A stretch of DNA of 64,000 nucleotides from Echiichthys vipera (lineage: Eukaryota > Chordata > Actinopteri > Perciformes > Trachinidae), in assembly GCA_963691815.1 (NCBI GenBank), contig OY829649.1:33698612-33762611 (forward strand). Reading direction: 5' to 3'. The notes beneath the pieces were generated by a model, which saw only the letters and a list, made by a program, of their open reading frames with translations, was not told where the DNA came from and made no database searches. Positions within the stretch are counted from its first letter, which is position 1. Every line of letters begins with the position of its first letter. This document shows positions 1 through 11,400 of this stretch, in pieces. Both the position numbers and the translations under genes were made by a program.

Positions 1-29
1 ACGGGTCCAATAAAACACTGCATTTGAAT

Positions 30-35
30 TTTATT
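30..35 (-). promoter_or_regulatory. Candidate distal polyadenylation signal of ppp3cc
   Basis: AATAAA on the minus strand in an A/T-rich stretch, followed within 20-30 bases by a T-rich segment. It is the last signal before the window edge. The nearer alternative is AATAAA at 1422-1427. Confidence 0.35.
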
Positions 36-626
36 CTTTTCTTTCAAGTGATACATCTACGTAAAAGATCTCATGGCCTCGCATGACAAATACGGTACAG
101 TTTCTTTTTACAGCTATTATAAGATTCTTAACGAACAATAGTCTTTTAAACATTCTGCAAAATACGTATAGGACCTAACAGGAGGTCGGTATACTGCGTG
201 GCTCACCCCACAAAGCCTTTAAAAACAAATGTTAACATCACAGTCATGAATGTAAACCAAAATACTTAATCTTTAGGAAGCTTTTCCAAGAAGTCTACCG
301 AACAGAACCGCAAACGACAAGATTTTTGGACATTAGAAGGATATCAAGATTAATATTACTGACATTGAATCTTTAACGGCGTACGATTGAAAGTCTCCCG
401 GCCTCGACCCTGTTCACCGTCTGCACGCCCACGCACACATACAGTACATACAGTACGTACGCATCCTGACGTGCGCGGTGTCAAGGCGGCGCACGAGCCT
501 GAAATTCACGAGAGCGTGACGAGTCTTAAAGGTTATTCCCCCGCTTTTTTCTCGAGGGAGGAAAAAAAACGTAACGACAAAAATACAGTCAGGTGTGTCG
601 AAGCACCAGAGTTGAGTTGGTCGTAC

Positions 627-653
627 TGTGTGTGTGTGTGTGTGTGTGTGTGT
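627..653. repeat. (TG)n microsatellite
   Basis: About 13 uninterrupted TG units on the plus strand (CA in the presumed ppp3cc transcript), inside the predicted 3' UTR. Confidence 0.9.
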
Positions 654-2244
654 TAGAAAAAAGCACGTCTTAAAGGGTCGGGAGCGCCTGTGGAGGGGCG
701 TGGGGGCGTTGGGACCGGAGGAGAGCTAAACGACGAAATACGTCAGTGCAGAAAAGCGTAGGCCTAAAGACGCCGGCGAGCTCAGTAAGTGTCAACGGTC
801 CCCCTCTCGGTGCGACCACGGGTTGTATGCGAGTATGCGCGTACGAGTCAGCCACGGTTGAGATGATTACAGTACTCTTAGGCTTTGATAGACGGCCGTT
901 AAGGTGGCGGCGGTACCTTTTATAGTATCGTCCCTGCGGAGGGGAACGACTCGGTCTATCGTGTCTGGGTACGGCATCGTCGTCGAGCCGTCATTCGATT
1001 CCTGTATAATCGACAGTAGACGAAGACGCTAATACAGCTTTAGGAAACAAACGAAAGCCCCAAAAAGCACGCGCTGTTTTTTTGTTTTAGCGCCGGATCA
1101 TAAACCACAAGTCAAACTCCCGTAGTTCTGTTCAACGCGCTGAAATTTCCCAAAGCAGTAACCAACACCAGTGTGTTTCGAGGACGTCATGAACGGCGGT
1201 TTCTCTGCTTTCGGAGCAAATACGTCCACTTTCGTCCAAAGCGACAACTAAAGAGAACGTGTCGGTTTCTCGTGCCGTCGTGTTCATCGACCCGAGAGAC
1301 GCCAGCTTTGGTTCAGCGCTTCAGGAGAAGGAGAATAAGAAGTGCTTCCAAGCGTGGTGTGGGAGTATTGGCAGGCCCGGTTGTGGTGTTAGAATAAGAC
1401 ATGATGTACTGTTTATCCCTTTTTATTTTGTTTTTGGTTTAGCGGAGCGAGAACGTCCTTAGTCGCCATCGAGTGAACACGAGTCATAACCAGCACAGAA
1501 CAGCCAGCGACAGCAACTACCATTGCACACGAAGCGTTTTAATCCTTAACTTTACTTGATGATGCTGCGAGAAATGATGAGAGTGAAGTGAAGTGATGAA
1601 AAATACCGGACGAAAATCCATTCAGCGTCTTTGGGGACTCGTCAAAGGTTTGTGGAAAATCTATAAATAAGACTAGACGTCTTCATTCAATTTCTGTTTC
1701 AAGTATAAAATATTAACTTGTAATAATTGTTCTGGTGTAATTAACTTCCCTTCTTCTTAATACATACATCGTTTGTCTTTAAGCTGACACGTAAAAGCAA
1801 ACACTGCACTGTCTGCGGAACCTCAAGGTCCAGAAATGTCAACAATCGATCTGAATCAACTCAAATTTATAAAAACCAACCTGTGTTTTTCTTTAAATAT
1901 AATTTTGACATATATAAGTTAGGACTTCAGTGTACAGTATACATTTGAACAACGTCCTCATTGAATGATTGGTTGCTATTAAACAATATATCTAATATAT
2001 TTAATCTTTAATAAATAATTTCGTCCAGATAACGGCTGGAAGTGTTTTTTCCCAGCGCTGCGGCCTCTTATCTACCGGTGGCGCCGCTTCCTTTTCCCAC
2101 GCCCGACGCCTCGCGGGCGAGTCAAAGATGCGCAGGCAGTTCCAGTAGAGGAGACAGAGACAGAGAGAGAGAGAGGAAGTGGTCGGGGGCTATGAGTTAG
2201 GGGATGTGGGTTTCATGGAGATGTGAGAGTGGGTCTTCTGTCGC

Positions 2245-2405
2245 CTATCCATCCGTGCCGTTCTTGTTGGGACTGTTGGTGTTGATGGTGGTGCCGTCCG
2301 GCTGCTGGCCGTCTTTGCGTGGCGGCATCCGCTCGTTTATCCTGTCCAGGCCGCGTGCCTCCTCGAAGTTACGGATCTTCCTCGTGGGAGAGAAGCCTTG
2401 AATGG
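2245..2405 (-). CDS. ppp3cc: ppp3cc last coding exon 13 (residues 450-502 and stop)
   Basis: Encodes AIQGFSPTRKIRNFEEARGL then DRINERMPPRKDGQQPDGTT and INTNSPNKNGTDG, then TAG at 2247-2245. FEEARGLDRINERMPPRKD is the autoinhibitory segment that blocks the active site at rest. The last 21 residues have no counterpart I recognise and resemble no mammalian isoform tail. Acceptor TCTCTTCAG. Confidence 0.94.
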
Positions 2406-5400
2406 CTGAAGAGACACCAAAGAGAACAATGTTCAGAGACCTTGGAGTGATTTCTCTGCTCCTGTCGCTGCAGCATTTGCTGTAAACAACATTCTTTAGC
2501 TTTTTTCATCAGCCTCAAATCGAATGGGTTCTGGATTTGAATGTAATAGGCACAAAACACAGTGTCAGCCTAGCACAGTACGGATGATCAGTGAATACGG
2601 CACATGCACACGTAAACAATGAGTCCTAAGCTACAACAATAAACCAGCTCACGCTCTGTAGACTTACGGTAATGTCCCGAGACGGCCAGGGAAACCGGAT
2701 AGAAAACGGGTGCAAATGGAAAGCAAACTTGTAAGGGACTGTTCAGACATACTCTTGGATCATTTCAATTATACAGTTAGAATGGACACTCTAGGGTGAA
2801 GGATTTAGAGGTGGGTTTACAGTCAAAGAAACACGGTTGTCAAGGGTACTCTTGCACAAACAGATATCCGTGACAGTAAAGCACTTGTGCTCTTTTGAAT
2901 TAACCTTAAGTCAGTGGTTCCCAACCAGGGGCACTTTAGGCCAGAGGGTCCTTATGCAGTTACCAGAGACATGTATGATTTTGGAGAAGCTCAAAGAGAA
3001 ATAAACACCCTAATAGAATAATAAATTGGCGTGAAGCTGACCCTTTCGTACATTTACTGTCATCATAACCAGTAAGCTACCTAGCCTAGCTACAGTGACT
3101 GCACAGTACACGAACATTAGTGTCAGTACTAATATCTTAAAAGGGCTTTTTACGACATTCATAGTCTTTGCTTGGCTCTCAGCTCTGACAGCACAAGCAA
3201 ACACGGAGACTGATGCAAAAATAGTGGCGACTGGCAGTGCAAGCAGTTTCAAAGGGAAGGACTCACATGCTCTAATTTGCACGTGTATCCTGCCAAAACA
3301 AAGACTATACGCCACTATATCTTTCCATAGCAAATCTTTGTTTACTGCTATATTAACGTTCTGAATATCATGAATAGCCACTGTAGAGACAAGTGAAGTG
3401 TGCAGAAAAACCATTTGAAGTTGAAATGGCTAGCTAAAAGTAATAGATATGCTTTAAAAAGTAAGAGAAAAGGATTAAAGTCATTCATAAGCAGTTGATG
3501 TTATATTAATGTAGTAATTAGCCAAAAGTGATGGACAAACAGCTAAAAATATTAGCAAAAAGTAACGATTAAACAGTAGAAAGTTAGCTAAAACTAATGA
3601 TTAAACAGTAGATAGTTAGCTAAAAGTAATAAACAGTAGAAAGTTAGCTAAAAACCATGATTGAAAGGTTGAAACAGTTCGCTAAAAATAACGATTAAAC
3701 AGTGGAAAGTTAGCTAAAAGTAATGATTAACCAGTGGAAAGTTAGCTAAAAGTAATGATTAACCAGTAGAAAGTTAGCTAAAAGTAACAATTAAACAGTA
3801 GAAAGTTAGCTAAAAGTAACGATTAAACAGTAGAAAGTTAGCTCAAAGTAACGATTAACCAGTAGAAAGTTAGCTAAAAGTAACGATTAAACAGTAGAAA
3901 GTTAGCTAAAAGTAACGATTAAACAGTAGAAAGTTAGCTAAAAGTAACAATTAAACAGTAGAAAGTTAGCTAAAAGTAATATTTTAACAGTATAAATAAT
4001 TAGCTTAAATTAATGATATAAAGATTGAAACAGTTTGCTAAAAGTAATGATTAAATTAGTGAATAATGAGCTTAAAGTGATGTACAAATGGCTAAAACTG
4101 TTAAAATAATTAGCTGGAAATATGTAATGAACAGCGACGGACAACCAGTTAAAATAATTAGCAAAAATAATGATGAAAAAGTAGCTTAAAGTAATAAATA
4201 AAAGGTTGAACGGTCTGCCACTGTCAGTGTTATTTGTATGAATGAAAAGCAAATCCCTGACTTTTCCACTGCATGAGACAAAAGGTTGGGAACCACCGCT
4301 TTAGGTGAAGCTGCTCCGTCTGTGCGGTTACACTCTGCTCCCCTGTCTGTTGACGTGTTCTGCACCAAAGCAACCAAGACTAACTATTTCACATTTGTTG
4401 CATTTGATCAAATAAGTGACTCTCATGGCCGAAGTACGTTAAAGTACTAACCGCCGCCATCGACCAGAAGAGGCAGACGGCGTAGCAACAGGCAAACGGT
4501 GTAACAGGATTAGCTTCTGAAAATACCCCAGGTCTTATCTTGGGCAGGTCTTAGTGAGCTCATCTCTGTGTGGGGAGCCAGACTTGACCACAGCTGGGAT
4601 ATTCTCGTCAACAAGGAAGCATCCAGAACTCGATACACTTAAACAGCCCCTTTGCATCATGGGATTCATTGTTGTGATGCACGCTGACTTGGGCCTGTTT
4701 CAACGAGGGCTGGTTATAATGTCAAACGTTGAATTGTTGCACCTAAAACAGTTGTTTGTTGTGCTTTATCCATATGAACACTTCTACAATTTGATCAAAC
4801 AGACACTGATCATGCAAGAGCAACCCGCAATAAGTAGTTATACATTAATCAGTGATATAAAAACAGTGTGGACACTAAAAGAACAATAGAACCAAGAACA
4901 AAAATACACATCTTAAAGGGTGGGGTCGTGTTTTAAGGGTGAACAACACACACGAAACACAAATGGGACACTTGAGCCTGACAGCCATGCGTACCTTGTG
5001 CTTTAGCTGCCTCAATCGTAGCTATGATAACGGGAATTAAGGAAAAGGGGGGGAAAAAATGGAGCAATCAAAGAGAGCCAGAGACAGCAAATACACAACA
5101 GTGATATAAAACAGTAAACCGGAGAGCAGCTCGTAGGCCGACACCCGTGGCAGAGTCATGATGAATGCAAAATTCACAGCAGCTGTTGATCAAAACATGT
5201 CTGTGGGCGGGGAGGACGGAGAGAAGACGCCTGTTGGAGATTTGAGACGGTGTTGGAGTTAAAGGGTCACAAGGACTTAGGTGTGGAGAGCTGAGGGGGG
5301 ATTTGGCTCAGCACTAAGAGTCTAAGGCCCGGGGGCGAGGTGCGGACCGATGACCACGCCCGGGAGATGCTGCTGTTTGCCTGACACAAAGGGAACGCTT

Positions 5401-8400
5401 GCCATGATGTGGCAGTTTGGAACGCACATATATATACTTCTGATTGGATGGATAGGATATGTGAAGGATAATAATAATGAGTTGAATATGAATTAAATCA
5501 TCGGAGCGCATGAATTATCATCACTGAGAGAAATGGCTGTGCATTCAAGATGAACGGCAGCTGAATGATGGCCGCCGCCTGCACACGGTGAATGGTAACT
5601 TCCTCTTCAGTGGTGCAGTATGAGGTGCTTTGTTATTGCTGACACTACAAGCCTGCACTGAACCCTTAAAGGGATATTTCAGGTATTTTGAAGTAGGGTT
5701 GAATGAGGTAGTCAGCGCGTTAGCTACAGTAGTTGATGGTCGGTGCGCCTCGTTTGGAGAAGCAGACAGGAGTCCTGTTATAGGTGGGCACAGGAGCTAA
5801 GGAAAGTAATGGAGGCAGTAGCAAAAATGTTTTTTTCAGCCACCTAAACAAACGCTCACATGAGAAAATCTATATCAGTGTAAGTGTATACTATATTTAG
5901 AATATTTTCACCGCTTAACCTTGCTGTCGGACTTTGCTTTGTGGCTAATTTCAGCCGTGGAACTGAATCTGTGTTCGACAGTGCCTCGCAGTGCCACAGA
6001 TCATCTGTTGCGCTTAAGCGTAGGCATACGGAGGTTCTAGGGTTGAGAAAATATAGTCCCAAAGGAAAGGACTGCCTGATGGCCAGGTTAAGTGGTGACA
6101 ATTAGGTGGCTAAAATGAATTCTTACGGCGGTACGTGGTTAAGCTCCTGTGCCTGTGCTTCTCCAAACTGGGGGTGTGCCCAATCATCATCTCCTGAAGG
6201 AACACTGACTATGGAGAACTACTTCATACCACCCCACTTCAAAATACCCGCAATATTCCTTTAATGTCCTTAAACGGGTCCATTCGTGGACTGGGTGTTT
6301 CCTCTCATGGAACCACCAAATGTCAGCAGCAGCTCTAATAGTATCGTCAAAATCTAAATGGGAAAAACAAAAGTGAAGAATCGAGAAGTAGCGACATAAA
6401 CACACAATCGCTCGCCCTCCCTTTGTTCAAACCGCCGTAGCCTATTGGAAAGCTGCGGCTAGGGGAGCTGACACGGAAAATGACATTCTCCGAAAGGTCA
6501 CCAACATACGGTCTCTCCTTCAATTGTCCTGAAATTCTGTGAGCCTCCGGAGTGACAGAGTGGGACTCCCAGCGTGTCCTGTGGCGGACGACAGCAGGCG
6601 CTGACCTTTAGATCAGAGGTTCAGTAGCCACTTCCAGGTGACAGGCTGACCTCTCCGACCAGCCGCCCCACAGCTGAGCCCGAAAACTTTCTGCTGTACG
6701 AAGGGGGGGGGGGGGGCTCAAGTCAAAGTCTGGCCGGCGCCTCCTGTGGTGGACATGCGATCACTGATCTAGGGCTCTCTAAAGGGACTAGCAGGGCGAT
6801 GGAGCTACTCGACTGAAACTGGATGTCAGGACAGACGGCGGCGTTTCCCGTGGAACCAGAGGTGTGCTGTGGGGGCGATGTTTTCAAAGACGGGAACATT
6901 TTCTGCTGTGAATCTGTAAACATTTCTCACGTCCCTTTGGCAATAACAACAAAACTCCACAGGACTCGTTCAACATTTTGGAAAATACACTTATTTGCTT
7001 CATGACAGAGAGTTAGATTAAGTATCCCTGCAGCTCAGGTGTTTACAATAAATATGAGCTAGTGCTAGCAGATGGTTAGCTTAGCTTAGCTTAGCAAATA
7101 GACCCCTAGTCCGTGGGGCAGTTGGTGGCTCAGTGGTTAGTGCATGCCCCCCCCCCTCCATCTCACCCTATTTCCTGTCTGTCCTATTTAATAAAGGCTT
7201 GGAAAACTGCCCTAGTCCGTATTCTTCTTCTGTATTCTCTGAAATCTGTAGCTTCTGTATTCCTCTAAGGGTGGAGGTCGTGCTGAATGTCAGCTACTAA
7301 GGGAATATGAAACATACTTACCGGTCTGTAAGGTCTGCTTTCCCCCTGACAACACTCCCACGGGAAGAGTTCCAGTTGGGGTGAGGCCTTTGAGGGTCAA
7401 CACATTCTCACTTTCCTCCCTAATTCACAGAGAAAACACAGGCACACACATTACATTTCAGCTAACACACACACACACGCACACACACACACGCGCACAC
7501 ACACACACACACGCATGCAAGCACACACACAGGATATTTAGCATGTTCCCATTCACACTGCTCTGATAGAGTGATGGGCCAGCTCTAAATGCCTCGGGCC
7601 AAACAGCTAACATGTGTCCTGGTTCTGTAAGTGGGTCAGTGACAACTAGTGTCAATTTTAGCATCTTAAGGACTGCCTACAGTCATTTACATATTATCTC
7701 TCTTTTTCTCTTTGGAGTAAAAAAAACACAACAAAACTGGGGTTAACAACTAAAAATGACCCTTCAATTAACATATTGTTTAAATGTACACATTATATTC
7801 ATGTTGCAAAGGAATGTGGTCAACTTCTACCTACTAATACTTAATAAAAACACATGTATTTTTCTTTTCAATCTTTATTTCCCTTCTTCTGAAACACCCT
7901 CTTAAGCCGTTGACCCACATGCACAGGTCTGAACGACAGGCGGCTCTGTCCCTGCCCACTCGCAGCGGCAGCGTTAATATGGAATAATGTCTAATGTCAT
8001 TATACAGTCGAGCGTTTGTGCGTCGTGACTCATCTCGTGCCAGCTCATTAATCCTAGCGGGGCAGCTTTGTGTCTTCAAACACAACTGCATTGTGCGCTC
8101 AACTGACTCCATTCACTCCACCGACACTCCTGCATCTCGCTGACCCCGCTGCGACCCGCAATTTAATTTGGTCATTTCCCCCCCCCACCCACCCACCCAC
8201 CCACCCACCCCGCTGAGCTCACTGTGATAAACACATGAACAGAAGCCTTTTTCCTGTTAAGAGTGTTATCATGAGAAAGGAAGAGGTACATCAAAGGGAT
8301 GAAGCATTAATGTCCGACCTGAGAACGGAGAAGACTCGGGCCATTTTCCCCACGGCGCGAATCTTGTTCCTGATGACCTCCTTACGCATCGCTGACGTTC

Positions 8401-11400
8401 CACCTGGAATAAAATCCAGATTATAAGGTTACAGTTTACCACCTTTGGTATTCAGCTCTGTCGTTCACATCCTTTGCTATTGATTTTCTTCACATTTACA
8501 TAAAGTGAAGTGTATGTCGTATAAAAACCATTATAATACCTTAAAATAACACTAAAGAAGAATGGATGAGACATCAGAAAGATGAACTGAGTGTTTAATA
8601 CTGTGCTTCAAAGCATAGCGGCTGCACCCCACTGAGCAGAACTCCCTCATCAACTTCAGACGTTTGGGGCAAAGACCGCAGCTGATAAATGGGCTCACAT
8701 TAAAACTACAGCTCCCAGCATTCTGTGTCAATTAAGTGCGTGCCAGGACTCAATTTCAATTCTCCCAAACTATTATTATTATTATTAATGTGGCTTAGAT
8801 TTATATAGTGTCTTTCTCAGTTCTCAAGGCGCTTTACAGAGTCCAGGTTCCATTCATTCCGACTCACACAGATGTACGTGGTGGTGGTAAACTACGTAGT
8901 AGTCACAGCTGCCCTGGGGCAGACTGACGGAAGCGTGGCAGCCATTCAGCGCCTACGACCCCTCTGAGCCCTCCTCAAACATACAGCAGTCATACACATT
9001 CACACGAGGCAAGGTGGGTGAAGTGCCCAAGGACACAACAACCATGACACAAGTAGGGCAGGGTGGGGATGGAACCGCCAACTGGCGTCCTGTCCAGGGT
9101 GGACCCCACCTCACGCCCAATGTCAGCTGGGATCGGCTCCACCCCCCCGCGACCCCGACAGGGACAAGAGGTTGAAGATGAATGAATGATAATTTATGCT
9201 GACCCCTCCAAAAACATACCAGGCAGACTGCATCATATTCACCACAACAATGTTTGGTTCCCCCTCAATCTTACCTTCATATAAGTCATCTCCCTCTGAC
9301 ATGAGCTCATCATCAGAGCAAATGTTGAGTACATTGACCAGCATCTCCGTCACTGTGGAGGGGGAGAAAGGCCGTGTTAGACCTGAGGCTGGGACAAAAC
9401 CTGTCCGACAGGAAGCTACAGAACCATAAATACAGACATACAATAAAGAGCCTTAAGCTGGAAAGTCCCCAAAACAGTTTAGGGGCTAAACTAAGCAGTG
9501 ACAAATTCTGTTAGTGCTACATGTCTAGCTTTTTGATTTACAAAAGGTTCCCCTTATACAGCCAGGAATCTCTGTCTTTCTGTCTCCGCCGCATACTTCC
9601 AGAGCTGTTCAACTGACCTACTTCCCATTGGGCAGGTGCATTGTTGGGTCTTTGTGTCGAAGAAAGGTACAATTTTTCCAGGTGGCGGTGCTGTAACAAC
9701 AAACTTTACATTTTGGCCTGCAACTTTTGAACCATTAGTGAGAAACAAGACATTTTATCCCCCTGGATTCTGAGGGTCCGGGTGAATCTATCCATATAAA
9801 CCCCAGGCTGGGACCAAATAACCAAGTCCAGTTGCTTTTGACTGGAATTGCTTTGAGGATAACGACGACCTGGACAAATGAGAACATTCACAGGCTCATT
9901 GCACACTAATTTGGGTCTGCAACCCTTAAAATGGTGCGGGAACGTGAAAGTTTGGCCTGGAAAATTGCAGATTACAGAAACCACCCACGGTTTAGTCTGA
10001 GATGCAAACAAGAAAGGCTTACACCCACTAGCCTATGCTTGAATTCCACTATGAGAGGGAATAGAGTGGAGAAAATAATCGAAAAAAGGCTCAAAACCAA
10101 CTCCTCAGTGAGCAAATAAGACAGGTCAATTTCACTTTTGAAGTACTTAAAGAGAAAGCGGACCTCTCACTACAGAACCTGGGACCAGTCCCAGCCTGGT
10201 CCTGGTCCTGGTCCTGGTCCAGTCCCAGCCTGGTCAGATGTGTACATGAACTGATGAAGCCTCTTGGATGAGAGGTGAAACGTCTTCCTAGACAAATAAC
10301 CAAGTCCAGTTGCTTTTGACTGAAACTGCTTTAGGGATAACGATGACCCGGACACATGAGAACATTCAGGGGTGGCAGTAGCTCAGTCCATAGGTGACTT
10401 GGCTGGGAATCGTCTCCTGGGCAATGCCGAGGTGCTGTTGAGCAAGGCACCGAACCCCCAACTGCTCGGGGCGCCGGTCACTGGCAGCCCCCTCACTCTA
10501 ACATCTCTCCATTAATTGCATGTATAGGTCCTGTCTGTGCATGTGTGTATTTCGGGCCTGTGTGTGTAATATGATTCTTCTTCTTCTTCTTCACAGGCCT
10601 ATCCATTTAGACCACATCCATTTGCGTCTACACTGATTTTCTGCCATTTTGAATTGTGTCCAAATCCTTTTTTTCTCTACTCCTCCTACAAACTGTGAGA
10701 AATGGTCATCAAATTTTGTACAGAACATCTTTCAACCAAACTGTAAAAAAGTTACTTCGTACAGTTTTGCTAAGCTGGCCCTCAAAGTTTTCTCCAATGG
10801 CTGTGGAAAAACTGTCATATCTCTTCAACACTTTGTGCTTTTGCAACATTATCTGGTGGAGATATGATGTCTGAGTGACCGTGACAGAGTTGGTGCCATT
10901 CGGTTGACAGGTGCCACTGCAACAGCATCATCTCACTATAAAGGGAGGGGTTTCTGTCTGTCTGTCTGTGTACGTATGCATGAATGTCCTTTGCATATCT
11001 CAAGAAACGTTCATCCGATCTACTTCACTCTTGGCAGGTGTATTGCTGAGGAGCCAGGTGAGGGCAGTCTTTAATGTGAAGTTGATCGGACGAGCGGTTC
11101 TTGCGAGAGCCGCTAGCAGAACTTCTGGTGGCCGAGCGGTCAGGTTGATCCAAACGTGCACTGCGTTAGTTCAGTAAAGGGGCTAACATGTTTGACTGTA
11201 CCACTACCTTTCCACGAACCATGCGTCCCTGCCTGCCAGCTTTTCTAGCTTCCTTTGGGAGACCCATTCACTCCACCCAATTAACTTTGTAATACCAACT
11301 GTATTATATTATATTATGTTGAAGTGGTATTTGTGAATAAACTAAATTAAAACGCATTTAAAAATGTTTCCAATCATACAGCAAACTTACCTTTTTCACC

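Larger units (their letters stand above)
1..2244 (-). other. ppp3cc: Presumed 3' UTR of ppp3cc
   Basis: No coding exon follows the stop codon. AATAAA signals on the minus strand occur at 1422-1427 and 30-35; the latter sits in an A/T-rich context and would give a UTR of about 2.2 kb reaching the window edge. The stretch 370-1350 is unusually rich in CpG, and a TG/CA dinucleotide run lies at 627-653. Which signal is used is unknown. A plus-strand AATAAA at 9-14 also leaves room for a convergent gene ending at the edge. Confidence 0.5.

Noticed and set aside
3010..3414. 134-residue minus-strand frame with hydrophobic stretches inside the hAT-like element
   Set aside because: No similarity to a transposase or membrane protein that I can recognise; an 89-residue frame is open on the other strand across the same bases.
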